A DNA stretch of 64,000 bases from an uncultured Eubacteriales bacterium (GTDB lineage Bacteria > Bacillota > Clostridia > Christensenellales > CAG-138): contig UQWD01000008.1 of the NCBI GenBank assembly GCA_900544555.1, positions 37,551 through 101,550 of the forward strand, read 5' to 3'. Of the stretch, positions 1 through 7,777 are shown in pieces. Below the pieces are notes generated by a model, which was given only the letters and a program-made list of their open reading frames with translations, did not search any database and was not told where the DNA came from. The translations under genes and the position numbers were made by a program. Position 1 is the stretch's first letter. Each line of letters starts with the position of its first letter.

Positions 1-563
1 TCGGCATTATCGCCGGAATAAGCGGCATTGCCGCCGGCGCGGTATCTATCACATTTGTCGACAGATTTGTGCCGCATATGCACCCCAACAACCGGGAGAT
101 GGATGAGAACAGCGATAAAAGGGGAAGGAATACTACGCTGCTTATCGTCATCGCCGTGGCCATTCATAATATACCCGAAGGGCTGGCGACCGGCATTTCC
201 TTCAGTCAGGGCATAACGGACAGCGCGTTTCTCGTGGCTGTTTCAATGGCCGTTCAAAAATTTCCGGAAGGGCTTATAGTTACGTTTCCGCTGCTCGCGT
301 CGGGCATGAAAAAGGGTAAGGCGTTTTTGCTTTCATGCCTGGTAGCGCTGATGATGCTTCCGGGCCTGGCGGCGGGCGTGCTATTGGGTGCGTTGCCGCC
401 TTTGCTGGCCGCGTTTTTCTATGCCTTTACGTTTGGCGCAATTATTTATGTGGTCAGCGATGAGATCATTCCGGAATCGCACCACAACGGGTTTGAACGC
501 TGGGCTACGTTTTCACTTATCGGCGGCATATTGACGGTGCTGCTTATAGAAATGCTAATTTAA
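1..563 (+). CDS. ZIP-family metal transporter, 5' end cut by the window
   Basis: A frame open from base 3 to the stop at 561-563 encodes the C-terminal part of a ZIP divalent-metal (zinc/iron) permease of the inner membrane. The frame is open at the left edge, so the true start lies outside. Visible marks are a transmembrane helix with HNIPEGLATG, the metal-binding motif of TM4, and a second helix with AVQKFPEGL, the TM5 counterpart. Gln in the first position of the TM5 motif resembles the BbZIP/GufA type. The next residue is usually Asn or Asp and here is Lys, which would alter the second metal of a binuclear site (inference). Three more hydrophobic segments follow. Family assignment is firm; the metal cannot be told from sequence. 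Confidence 0.9.
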   Translation, partial: GIIAGISGIAAGAVSITFVDRFVPHMHPNNREMDENSDKRGRNTTLLIVIAVAIHNIPEGLATGISFSQGITDSAFLVAVSMAVQKFPEGLIVTFPLLASGMKKGKAFLLSCLVALMMLPGLAAGVLLGALPPLLAAFFYAFTFGAIIYVVSDEIIPESHHNGFERWATFSLIGGILTVLLIEMLI

Positions 564-572
564 CCAAAACCG

Positions 573-602
573 CCGGACCTGCTGTAATCCGGGTTCGTTT
601 TT
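573..602 (+). terminator. Weak intrinsic terminator after the ZIP gene
   Basis: A 5-bp stem CCGGA/TCCGG (573-577 and 588-592) with a 10-nt loop is followed by GTTCGTTTTT. The stem is short, so this is only a candidate. Confidence 0.3.
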
Positions 603-718
603 AGAATCAAAGTATGCTGGAATATCAGGGCCAGACATAAGGGTAAAGTAAAGCATTGACAAAGGCTTGTACCCGAGTTAAAGTTGAACCCGTTGATATA
701 AACCTTAGATATGGAATC

Positions 719-1225
719 TCATTCTACAACAGTGCCGGGCTTTGATGACGCCTCGGTAAGTAGCTGCTGTAACAAAAGCTTGTTTGAAAGCGCGCTCAAG
801 GCGGCGCGAAGCGCACGTTGGGCAATGCCTTCATAATCCGTGAGGCCGCTGGCGTTGTGTATGCAATTTTCGAGCTGGGCGCAAAAACGATCGTAAGCAT
901 CCGGCAACGCGTACTCTTTTAACAGCATATCAATAAGCCCGCGAATTTCGGACAGGCTCAAAACGCGCTTAAGTATACCTATCATAATCAGATAAGCGAC
1001 GTGTTCGCGCTCATATTTCTTTTTCACCGGAGGCCCTATAACCTTTTGTTTAACATAGTTATTAATCATCGTGGCAGTCGTCATACTGTAATCACCATCG
1101 GCCGAGAAGGGGGAAAGCGCCTTGTCAAGCACCAAAAGCACCTGGTCCATATATAATGAAAGCTCAGGCAGCTCACCCCACCGCGGGCAGTGAAAGCTTT
1201 TTAGGGAATTGGGCAACATATCCAT
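719..1225 (-). CDS. DUF1836 domain protein
   Basis: A 168-residue soluble protein of the DUF1836 family. The family is common in Firmicutes, of unknown biochemistry, and has a predicted N-terminal DNA-binding helix-turn-helix. The typical blocks are present: an N-terminal FHCPRWGELPELSLYMDQVL, then TATMINNYVKQKVIGPPVKK, then an EREHVAYLIMIGILKRVLSL helix region. The ATG at 1223-1225 is preferred over an upstream in-frame ATG because GGGAGGT lies just before it. It is divergent from the SGNH hydrolase gene, with a consensus promoter and palindrome between them, so a regulatory link is possible (inference). A second DUF1836 gene lies at 6550. Confidence 0.85.
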   Translation of the reverse strand: MDMLPNSLKSFHCPRWGELPELSLYMDQVLLVLDKALSPFSADGDYSMTTATMINNYVKQKVIGPPVKKKYEREHVAYLIMIGILKRVLSLSEIRGLIDMLLKEYALPDAYDRFCAQLENCIHNASGLTDYEGIAQRALRAALSALSNKLLLQQLLTEASSKPGTVVE

Positions 1226-1285
1226 GACGGTACCTCCCGAATGTAAACAATTATAGCATGGAGATGGCAAAACCGTCAAACCCTA

Positions 1286-1314
1286 TTGACATGGCGGAGC
1301 GGGGGTTATATAAT
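1286..1314 (+). promoter_or_regulatory. Consensus sigma-A promoter of the SGNH hydrolase gene
   Basis: TTGACA at 1286-1291 and TATAAT at 1309-1314 are separated by exactly 17 bp. Transcription should start near 1321, inside the adjacent palindrome. Confidence 0.85.
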
Positions 1315-1318
1315 CCAA

Positions 1319-1345
1319 ATAACATAGTATCCATAACTATGTTAT
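1319..1345. promoter_or_regulatory. Operator-like inverted repeat at the start site
   Basis: Perfect 10-bp arms ATAACATAGT (1319-1328) and ACTATGTTAT (1336-1345) are separated by 7 bp. The dyad covers the predicted transcription start of the SGNH gene, a classical place for a repressor site. There is no U-run, so it is not a terminator. The adjacent divergent DUF1836 protein is a candidate ligand (inference). Confidence 0.55.
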
Positions 1346-1377
1346 AGAGATGGCAAAACTTGGCGAGAGGTAAAAAT

Positions 1378-2082
1378 ATGGAGCAGGTTAAGAAGGCGGT
1401 TGTATACGGCGATTCGCTGATGAAGGGAACCATAATGGATATGAGCTACCGCTATCATGCGGTGATGGATGAGCGGCTTAAACGCTTTGAGAGCAGGTTT
1501 CCGGTACGGGTAACGAATAAATCGCGTTTTGGCAGTACGGTTGAGCGAGGATATCAAACGGTGGAGAAGGATTTATCCGACGGCCTTAGCTGCGACTTAG
1601 CCGTTATTGAATTCGGCGGCAACGATTGTAATTTCAAGTGGAACGAGGTTGCGGCCGCGCCGGACAGGGAGCATGCGCCTATGACGGAACGACGGCGGTT
1701 TGAGGCGGTTTTGCGCCAGATGATAGCCGGCTTGCGCGCTCGTAAGATCACCCCTGTGCTGATGACGCTGCCGCCGATAGACGCGGAGCTGTACCTTTCT
1801 TTTTTAAAGCGCTCCGGCCTAGACTGCGATAACATCCTAAAATGGCTCGGCGACGTGCAGATGATATACCGGTTCCACGAGGGCTATTCTAACGCCGTCA
1901 AGCAAATAGGCGGTGAAACGGGCTGCTCGGTCGTGGATGTACGGGCGTATTTTCTGGATAAATTAAGATACAGGGAACTGATATCTGTTGACGGCCTACA
2001 CCCGAGCGAAAAGGGATATGCGCTTGTAGAGCAGGCGTTCACCGATTTCTGGAACAGCCGCGCTGCGGCAATGCCCGCTTAA
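1378..2082 (+). CDS. SGNH/GDSL-family hydrolase
   Basis: A 234-residue cytoplasmic serine esterase/lipase-like protein of the SGNH superfamily. Block I is GDSL with nucleophile Ser13, block III is GGND at 80-83 (oxyanion Asn), and block V is DGLHP with Asp205 and His208 completing the triad. No signal peptide is visible. The ATG at 1378 follows GAGAGG; an in-frame TTG at 1360 has no ribosome-binding site and is rejected. The stop overlaps by 4 bp the convergent phosphatase gene on the other strand. The substrate is unknown; family members act on carbohydrate or lipid esters. A consensus promoter with an overlapping palindrome suggests on/off control. Confidence 0.85.
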   Translation: MEQVKKAVVYGDSLMKGTIMDMSYRYHAVMDERLKRFESRFPVRVTNKSRFGSTVERGYQTVEKDLSDGLSCDLAVIEFGGNDCNFKWNEVAAAPDREHAPMTERRRFEAVLRQMIAGLRARKITPVLMTLPPIDAELYLSFLKRSGLDCDNILKWLGDVQMIYRFHEGYSNAVKQIGGETGCSVVDVRAYFLDKLRYRELISVDGLHPSEKGYALVEQAFTDFWNSRAAAMPA

Positions 2083-2654
2083 ATACGTTCATAGCAGGTA
2101 AACACGCCGTTTAGGCGCGTGGCGCAATAGCCTCTGCCCGGCTGTGGTATCCATAGATAGAAATGGCGCTCAACCTTCGGGAAGCATCGGTTCATAATAT
2201 AGCCGATAACCCCCCCGTGCGCGACCAGAATAACATCACGCCGCTCGGCTAAAAGCGGCTCAAAGGCGCGCCAAACGCGTTCGCTCCATTCATTCGAGCT
2301 TTCGCCTCCGGGGAAACGGGCGCTTCCGTTTGTGCATGCCAAAAACGCCTGATAGGGTGGAAGCTCCTTTAGCTCTTCGTGCGAACGCATTTCATATTCG
2401 CCAAGATGCTGTTCCGTAAGATCCGGAGCGATAAGATGCGGCCTTGAGCCGTATATGAGACGGAAGGTTTGTTCCGCACGGAGCATGCCGGAAGTATAAA
2501 GTGCGCGCCCTTCGGGGCTGGGATAAGCCCCCTCGCGCGTAAACTCCAGAAGCTGCCGCTTCCCCTCTTCATTAAGGGGTACGTCGGTATCCGCGTAATA
2601 CAAGTGTTTTTTCGCCGGTTCGGTCATTCCGTGCCTGATTAAATAAACGTTCAT
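2079..2654 (-). CDS. Histidine phosphatase, alpha-ribazole phosphatase (CobC)-like
   Basis: A 191-residue member of the histidine phosphatase superfamily. The catalytic LIRHG motif is at residues 5-9 (His8 is the phospho-acceptor) and the second His lies in a C-terminal VAHGGVIGY motif. As the last gene of a cobalamin operon (cobT-cobU-cobS-cobU-like-this gene), the likely substrate is alpha-ribazole 5'-phosphate, releasing alpha-ribazole for cobalamin assembly; this rests on context. The ATG at 2652-2654 follows AGGTGA and overlaps the stop of the upstream gene as ATGA, a sign of translational coupling. A longer in-frame start inside the upstream gene lacks a ribosome-binding site. A general sugar-phosphate phosphatase remains possible. 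Confidence 0.8.
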   Translation of the reverse strand: MNVYLIRHGMTEPAKKHLYYADTDVPLNEEGKRQLLEFTREGAYPSPEGRALYTSGMLRAEQTFRLIYGSRPHLIAPDLTEQHLGEYEMRSHEELKELPPYQAFLACTNGSARFPGGESSNEWSERVWRAFEPLLAERRDVILVAHGGVIGYIMNRCFPKVERHFYLWIPQPGRGYCATRLNGVFTCYERI

Positions 2655-3031
2655 TTGATCACCTGCGCTATTGAACAAAACATGCGCGTTACATGCCGCG
2701 CCTCTTGTGCGAGCCGGTTCGCTATGCGCCCGCAAGCTTCGCGCCATTGCCGCATAATAGGCTCCATGGGGACGACGCCGCTTGAAATATCCGTCATTAC
2801 AACTACCGCGTCCTTCAAATCTGGAAGCGCGGATAATACGCGTTCTTCAGGGTTTACGCCCTCCATCAGGCATGCGAATACGAATTTTTCAAGATAAAGG
2901 ACAACCTTTTTTCGTGAATCAAGCACAATGCTGTCCATTTCGCAGATAAAGCAATCCTCCAAGCCCGCTCCCGTAAGGGCGCGCGCGTATTGCGCTTTCC
3001 CCTGGTATGCGCCCCCAATTATAAGCATCAT
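2651..3031 (-). CDS. Short CobU-like protein with a degenerate P-loop
   Basis: A 126-residue homologue of CobU, the adenosylcobinamide kinase/guanylyltransferase, shorter than the usual 170-190 residues. The N-terminus reads LIIGGAYQGKAQYA: the P-loop is kept except that the Ser/Thr after GK is Ala. The segment that holds the guanylyl-accepting His in CobU is missing. The C-terminal half (SSGVVPMEPIMRQWREACG) matches the conserved CobU C-terminus. It is coupled to cobS upstream and the phosphatase downstream by ATGA overlaps. The start after GGGGGTG could be either of two adjacent ATGs. A complete CobU is encoded two genes upstream, so this one may be an accessory or specialised paralogue. 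Confidence 0.75.
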   Translation of the reverse strand: MMLIIGGAYQGKAQYARALTGAGLEDCFICEMDSIVLDSRKKVVLYLEKFVFACLMEGVNPEERVLSALPDLKDAVVVMTDISSGVVPMEPIMRQWREACGRIANRLAQEARHVTRMFCSIAQVIK

Positions 3032-3786
3032 GTAAACACCCCCAATGACAGGATAATAACGCCGGCCAGTTCTCCCCACGTCAGCGCCCAGCCGGAAACA
3101 TCGCCGTTAACGCCGCCGAGGGAAGCGGCGGCATACCACAGGCTCAGCCAATAAGCTGCGCAAACGCCAAGGCACAAAACCAAAAGCGCAGCTCCTCCCA
3201 GTAGAAAAGCGGAGACGGCGGCGATAAAGCTAATCACGCAAAGGGCGGCGATATGAGAAGGCCTAAGCTGATTTTGGATCGTTCGATAACCGCTTTGCGG
3301 TAAAAGCGGCAGCGCCGCCATTGCCCACGCGGCGCAAACGCGAGAAAAAACGGGTATTAGAAACAACCCTTTCCAAACGAAGGGAACCGGGCTCAAGGAT
3401 GCCGACGCGCCGTAAAACATCAGCAGAAGCAATGATAGCGCCATAACAGCAAAGGCCCCGGTATGCGGATCTTTTAAGATGCGCCGCTTTTCCTCGACGC
3501 CGCGCCGGGAAAACACGGCGTCCGAAGTATCCATAAACCCGTCGAGATGAATACAGCCTGAGGCGGCGAAAGGGAGAACCGATGTAAGCGCGCCCGCGAT
3601 AAAGTGCGGCAGCCCCAGCCGGTAAACGCCATACGCTAAAAGCGCCCAAAGCCCGCCTATGAACAGCCCGACAACGGGTAGAAACAAAAGCTGAAAAATC
3701 CTTGCTCCTTCGTCCCAGCGGCAGGGGAAGGGGATGGATGTAAACATGGAGAAGGCCATCGAAAGGCCGTGCAGCAATTTTTTCAT
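3028..3786 (-). CDS. cobS: Adenosylcobinamide-GDP ribazoletransferase
   Basis: A 252-residue integral membrane cobalamin synthase that joins adenosylcobinamide-GDP and alpha-ribazole (or its phosphate). The N-terminal SMFTSIPFP, the HLDGFMDTSDAVFS motif near residue 80 with acidic metal-binding residues, and the DPHTGAFAV segment are hallmarks of CobS. Several hydrophobic helices follow. It begins with an ATGA overlap on cobU and ends with an ATGA overlap on the short cobU-like gene, so the operon is tightly coupled. Length and motifs are normal for the family. Confidence 0.95.
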   Translation of the reverse strand: MKKLLHGLSMAFSMFTSIPFPCRWDEGARIFQLLFLPVVGLFIGGLWALLAYGVYRLGLPHFIAGALTSVLPFAASGCIHLDGFMDTSDAVFSRRGVEEKRRILKDPHTGAFAVMALSLLLLMFYGASASLSPVPFVWKGLFLIPVFSRVCAAWAMAALPLLPQSGYRTIQNQLRPSHIAALCVISFIAAVSAFLLGGAALLVLCLGVCAAYWLSLWYAAASLGGVNGDVSGWALTWGELAGVIILSLGVFT

Positions 3787-4325
3787 AAGGCCCCCTTATG
3801 AAGTATCCTGCCGCCATGTACAACCTCGATAACCGTACCGCAAATACCGGCCGTAAAAGCGTCGGTCAACGCAAGCTCGCGGCGGTAGCGTTCCGTCATA
3901 CTATCGTATACCGCAGCGTCACAATAGATATAATCGGATACGAAAACAATATTCGCCGCGTATTGAGTAAAAATACGTATCTGTTCGCGGACAGCTTCGC
4001 CGGCTTGTAAATCGGGCGGGCGGCCGGCTGGGAACATATGATTGGCTAACAGCGCGGTCAGGCTGTCTATGAGAAAAACGCCGTTAAGATCGGCACCGTT
4101 CATGAGATCCGTAAGATTATAAGCCTGTTCAAGCGTAGTGAAGCCCCAGCCCGCGCGCTCCGCAATATGCCTTTGTATGCGCTCCTCATCCTCCGCGTCA
4201 GCCGGGATCATCGTGGCTACATAATATAATGCTAAGTTTTGTTCTTGAGAGATACGTTTGGCAATTCTCTGCGCTTGGGTTGATTTACCGTTCTTACAGC
4301 CGCCTGAAATGAATATGTGGCTCAT
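3783..4325 (-). CDS. cobU: Adenosylcobinamide kinase/guanylyltransferase
   Basis: A 180-residue CobU. The P-loop GGCKNGKST is intact near the N-terminus. The RIQRHIAERAGWGFTTLE segment holds the His that carries GMP in CobU and the Trp-Thr-Glu region typical of the family. FLIDSLTALLAN is the Walker B-like strand. The enzyme phosphorylates adenosylcobinamide and attaches GMP from GTP. The C-terminal segment, usually SNEVGxGIVP, is divergent (VSDYIYCDAAVYD), while the short paralogue downstream keeps the canonical form there. The start lies 2 bp after the cobT stop. Confidence 0.9.
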   Translation of the reverse strand: MSHIFISGGCKNGKSTQAQRIAKRISQEQNLALYYVATMIPADAEDEERIQRHIAERAGWGFTTLEQAYNLTDLMNGADLNGVFLIDSLTALLANHMFPAGRPPDLQAGEAVREQIRIFTQYAANIVFVSDYIYCDAAVYDSMTERYRRELALTDAFTAGICGTVIEVVHGGRILHKGAL

Positions 4326-4327
4326 GC

Positions 4328-5413
4328 TTACACCCTAAAACTCTCATTTTTCCGAATTTCCTCAAGATAACCGTCGTCAATTTCTGCCTGCTCGAATGTG
4401 GCCATGCGGTTCATTACCGCGCATGCGGCCTTTAGTACCATCACGGCCAGGGGGCATCCGCTGCCCTCTCCAAGCCGCATCCCCAAATCCAGCATGGGCT
4501 CAAGCCCGAGCCGGGATATGGCCGCGCTGTACCCGATTTCAAACGAACGGTGCGACGCGAACATATACTGTACGCTAAGGGGGTTGAGCGCGTGGGCGCA
4601 GACTGCGGCCACAGCGCTTATAAACCCATCGATAACGACGGGTACGCGGCAGATTGCCGCCCCGATAAAAACGCCGGCCATTGCGCATAGGTCTAGCCCG
4701 CCAACCTCCGCGAGGACGCCGAGGACATCCGTCCCGGGCTTCAGCCTGCTCAGCGCGGCCCTTATGACCCGCTTTTTATGTTCATAAGCGCCGGGCGTAA
4801 GCCCGCCCCCCTTACCGACGGATTGCTCGACGGGTACGCCGCAAAGCGCACTTAACACCGCGCTTGAGGTAGTGGTGTTTCCTATCCCCATTTCGCCCAC
4901 GCCGATAGCGCCGCACCCATCCTCAGCCGCACGGCGGGAAAGCGCAATGCCCGTCAAGATCGCGCGCTCCGCTTCGTTGCGCCGCATTGCGGGTTCACGA
5001 TAGATATTGCCGGTGGATAGCCGTATTTTTCTGTCCAATACGCCTTTAAGAGGTTCTCGCGTGTTAACGCCTACGTCCACAACTTGTAACTCCATACCGA
5101 GCTCAGCGGCGATAACGGCAGCCCCGGTAACGCCGCGCGCAAGGTTTAAAGTCTGCATGAGGGTAACGGATTGGGGTGCGCTAGAGACGCCCTCCGCGGT
5201 TACGCCGTTGTCCGCGCATAAAACGATTAGCCGAGTTCGTTCAATGGTATTGTTCAGCCTGCCCGTTATCCCGCATAAGCGGGCGGCGTACTCCTCCAGC
5301 CTGCCGAGGCTGCGCGGCGGCTTGGCCAGCGAATCAAGGCGCCGCCATGCTTTGTCAACAGCCTTTTCATCTATCGGATAAATATTGTTTATCAGTTCAT
5401 TAAGCTGCGTCAT
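4328..5413 (-). CDS. cobT: Nicotinate-nucleotide--dimethylbenzimidazole phosphoribosyltransferase
   Basis: A 361-residue CobT that makes alpha-ribazole phosphate from dimethylbenzimidazole (or another lower base) and nicotinate mononucleotide. Diagnostic features are the N-terminal LDSLAKPPRSLGRLE, the GVGEMGIGNTTTSSAV loop, and near the C-terminus LGMRLGEGSGCPLA, which contains the catalytic Glu of the family. Length is typical (about 350). It is the first gene of the operon. Its promoter lies about 55 bp upstream, and the leader is too short for a cobalamin riboswitch. Confidence 0.95.
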   Translation of the reverse strand: MTQLNELINNIYPIDEKAVDKAWRRLDSLAKPPRSLGRLEEYAARLCGITGRLNNTIERTRLIVLCADNGVTAEGVSSAPQSVTLMQTLNLARGVTGAAVIAAELGMELQVVDVGVNTREPLKGVLDRKIRLSTGNIYREPAMRRNEAERAILTGIALSRRAAEDGCGAIGVGEMGIGNTTTSSAVLSALCGVPVEQSVGKGGGLTPGAYEHKKRVIRAALSRLKPGTDVLGVLAEVGGLDLCAMAGVFIGAAICRVPVVIDGFISAVAAVCAHALNPLSVQYMFASHRSFEIGYSAAISRLGLEPMLDLGMRLGEGSGCPLAVMVLKAACAVMNRMATFEQAEIDDGYLEEIRKNESFRV

Positions 5414-5467
5414 CTAAAACTCCCGCTCCAATAGTCGCATCCGTGCAATCGGACGCGGTTAAAAAAT

Positions 5468-5496
5468 ATTATAGCACTGGTTGAGTTTTTTTTGAA
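5468..5496 (-). promoter_or_regulatory. Promoter of the cob operon
   Basis: On the minus strand TTCAAA (5491-5496) and TATAAT (5468-5473) are 17 bp apart, about 55 bp before cobT. No B12-box or large riboswitch fold fits between it and the gene. Confidence 0.6.
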
Positions 5497-5667
5497 TGAC
5501 CGCGCGGCATAAAATACGGTGAGATTAGAAAACAAATGCCGTTATAGCGGCTGTACGCTGTATCGGCGTTGCAATAGAATAATACAATAGATACTTAAAA
5601 GCGTTTTGGCAGCAATGTAATTCGTCAGCTTTTGGTATCAAATCAACAGAATTAGGAGTGATAAAGA

Positions 5668-6339
5668 ATGAATACCAGATTATTGTTTAGGGCGTTGATA
5701 AAATTCTTGTCCGGCTTGCTGCTTTTGGGATTATTGCTGTTTATCCCTGCAGGCACATTCCTGTATTGGAATGCGTTATTATTGATAGCCGCGCTATTCT
5801 TTCCCATGATATTGGTTGGCGTCGTATTGTTTGTTGAAAATCCGATGCTTTTAGAAAAACGATTGAATACGACTGAAAAAGAACCGGCGCAACGGTTGGT
5901 AATCATGCTGTCGGTGGTGATGTTTCTCGGCGGGTTTATCATTGCCGGACTCGATTTTCGATTTCAGTGGTTGCCCGTACCACTTGGAGTAGTTATTGCG
6001 GCAACAGTTATCTTCCTGCTTGCCTATGCTATGCATGCGGAAGTGTTGCGTGAGAACATGTTTTTATCCAGAACAGTCGAGGTACAGAAAGGTCAAAAGG
6101 TGGTAGATACCGGGCTATATGGAGTGGTGAGGCATCCAATGTATACTGCCACGCTTTTTTTGTTTTTATCAATGCCGCTCATACTGGGTTCATTTATATC
6201 ATTTCTTTTTTTCTTGCTCTATCCAATACTGCTTGTACGACGGATAAAGAATGAGGAAAAGGTGCTGGAGTTAGGTTTAGAGGGATATACACAGTACAAA
6301 CAACGCGTAAAGTACCGGCTAATTCCTTTTATATGGTAG
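5668..6339 (+). CDS. Isoprenylcysteine methyltransferase-like membrane protein
   Basis: A 223-residue integral membrane protein of the ICMT/PEMT-like methyltransferase family. Four to five hydrophobic segments fill the first two thirds. The C-terminal SAM-binding signature DTGLYGVVRHPMYTA is followed by a hydrophobic stretch and a terminal NEEKVL...EGYTQYKQRVKYRLIPF block, both typical of the family. AGGAGTG precedes the ATG. Bacterial members modify varied lipids or small molecules and the substrate cannot be read here. It stands alone between two divergent or separate units. Confidence 0.85.
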   Translation: MNTRLLFRALIKFLSGLLLLGLLLFIPAGTFLYWNALLLIAALFFPMILVGVVLFVENPMLLEKRLNTTEKEPAQRLVIMLSVVMFLGGFIIAGLDFRFQWLPVPLGVVIAATVIFLLAYAMHAEVLRENMFLSRTVEVQKGQKVVDTGLYGVVRHPMYTATLFLFLSMPLILGSFISFLFFLLYPILLVRRIKNEEKVLELGLEGYTQYKQRVKYRLIPFIW

Positions 6340-6385
6340 CGCTTTTGAATGCCATCGAGCATACAGCCAATTGCTATAACATAAA

Positions 6386-6409
6386 CCGGTGTGGGAAAAT
6401 CCACATCGG
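6386..6409. other. Stem-loop after the methyltransferase gene
   Basis: Arms CCGGTGTGG (6386-6394) and CCACATCGG (6401-6409) form a 9-bp stem with one G-U pair and a 6-nt loop. It lies 47 bp after the stop. No T-run follows, so it is a weak terminator at best. Confidence 0.4.
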
Positions 6410-6493
6410 CTTATATCTACTTATCTCAGGCCGCCGTAATCGTTGGTTTTACAAAAATTCATATGATGATATAAAATGTTTAATTGAATCATA

Positions 6494-6522
6494 TTGACAA
6501 TCAAATGAATGCATAATATAAT
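6494..6522 (+). promoter_or_regulatory. Consensus sigma-A promoter of the flotillin operon
   Basis: TTGACA at 6494-6499 and TATAAT at 6517-6522 with a 17-bp spacer; start expected near 6529, just ahead of the DUF1836 gene. Confidence 0.85.
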
Positions 6523-6549
6523 CAATATATACTAAGTTGGAAGGGAGCG

Positions 6550-7158
6550 ATGGGATCTATGCGCATTGAAATATGCAGCGATACCATTCCAGGTACTGTT
6601 TTGAAAAAGGAGAGCATGGAGAATGTTACCGGCCGTGAGTTTTTGGATAAGATCTTTTTTATTTCAAACGGCGTGATGCTTTCCCAAATCAAAGAAATCT
6701 CCGGGTTAGATGGTTCAACGCTGCAAAACTGGATAAAACGGGGATGGGTTGGAAGCGCCGTTAACAAACGGTATTCCAAGGATCAACTGGCCCGCATATT
6801 GATAATCAATATGATGCGCAAAAGCATGCAGCTGGAACGGATTGATTTTCTGCTCAGATATATAAACGGCAATCTGGATTGCAGGGAGGATGATATTATC
6901 CCCGAATCCGAGCTGTACGGCTACATATGCGCGCTGCTGGAGCTTATTGAGCGGGAGGATGCGTGCGGAGGCTCGCTGCGCGATAATATAGAAAAATGCG
7001 CGCAGAACTACAGCGAGCGGATAGCGGGCGCAAGGCTTAGGCTGATAAACGCGCTCGAGATCATCGTATGCTCCTATTACTCCTCGCTGATTCAGCTGCA
7101 TTGCGACGATTTATATGCCGATTTGGCAGGGGGGGTCAATCATGGCGGATTGGTTTAA
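6550..7158 (+). CDS. DUF1836-like protein heading the flotillin operon
   Basis: A 202-residue protein with the second DUF1836-type layout. An N-terminal domain (about residues 28-100) holds SNGVMLSQIKEISGL and STLQNWIKRGWVG, resembling a helix-turn-helix of the MerR type, followed by RYSKDQLARILIINMMRK. The C-terminal half is helical. The ATG at 6550 is very close to GGGAG; an in-frame ATG at 6559 is an alternative start. Its 3' end overlaps the NfeD-like gene by 17 bp, so the two are co-translated. A role as operon regulator is likely but inferred. Confidence 0.75.
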   Translation: MGSMRIEICSDTIPGTVLKKESMENVTGREFLDKIFFISNGVMLSQIKEISGLDGSTLQNWIKRGWVGSAVNKRYSKDQLARILIINMMRKSMQLERIDFLLRYINGNLDCREDDIIPESELYGYICALLELIEREDACGGSLRDNIEKCAQNYSERIAGARLRLINALEIIVCSYYSSLIQLHCDDLYADLAGGVNHGGLV

Positions 7159-7738
7159 CAGCTTAACCTTATTACAGCAGATTTATCTGATAATTGCCGC
7201 GCCGTCTACCATAATTCTGCTTTTGCAGACAATCTTTCTTTTGGCTGGCGTTGGCGGAGGCGACGCGGACGCGGATGCTGGCGATATGCCGGAGACGGAC
7301 GCTGGGGGCGGCGACGGCCTGGCCCTGTTCTCCATTCGCGGAATCATGGCGTTTTTGTGCGTAGGCGGATGGAGCGGCATGGCGATTGCCGGCTCGGGCA
7401 TGCCTGCCGCCGGGGCGGTTATTCTTTCAGCGGCGTGCGGGTTTTTAGCGCTGCTTAGTATGGCGTACCTGATGAAATTGGCGCTCAAGCTCCAATCCTC
7501 GGGAAATATTGATATTAAAAACGCCATAGGAAAGATTGGGGAGGTATACATACCCATTCCGGCTTCTAAAGGGGGGAGCGGCAAAATCAATATAATCGTG
7601 CAGGAAACCTATATGGAGGTATCCGCGGCGACTAGGGAACCGACAACGATAAAGACGCGCGAAATGGTACGCGTAACAGACACGGAGGGAGCGGGGCTCG
7701 TTATCGTCGAAAGGTTGACGGATAAGGATAAAGCATAA
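7142..7738 (+). CDS. NfeD-like membrane protein, flotillin partner
   Basis: About 198 residues. A first membrane helix (about residues 9-36) is followed by a Gly/Asp-rich loop (GGGDADADAGDMPETDAGGG), two further helices, and a soluble C-terminal beta-rich domain compatible with the OB fold of NfeD proteins (NAIGKIGEVYIPIPASKG...). NfeD proteins are encoded next to flotillins and bind them at the membrane. The ATG at 7142 follows a run of seven G and lies inside the end of the DUF1836 gene. The downstream gene is a flotillin, which supports the call. Confidence 0.8.
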   Translation: MADWFNSLTLLQQIYLIIAAPSTIILLLQTIFLLAGVGGGDADADAGDMPETDAGGGDGLALFSIRGIMAFLCVGGWSGMAIAGSGMPAAGAVILSAACGFLALLSMAYLMKLALKLQSSGNIDIKNAIGKIGEVYIPIPASKGGSGKINIIVQETYMEVSAATREPTTIKTREMVRVTDTEGAGLVIVERLTDKDKA

Positions 7739-7777
7739 AAGAATCGACCTAAAAAAATGATTCGAGGAGGAAATGTT

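Larger units (their letters stand above)
1261..1359 (+). repeat. 13-bp direct repeat flanking the SGNH promoter
   Basis: GAGATGGCAAAAC occurs exactly at 1261-1273 and again at 1347-1359, bracketing the promoter and palindrome of the downstream gene. It could be a pair of protein-binding sites or a small duplication scar; the sequence does not decide. Confidence 0.5.

Noticed and set aside
5414..5667. Cobalamin riboswitch before cobT
   Set aside because: Only about 55 nt lie between the promoter and cobT, and no B12-box or large fold is visible; a small hairpin there is too short.
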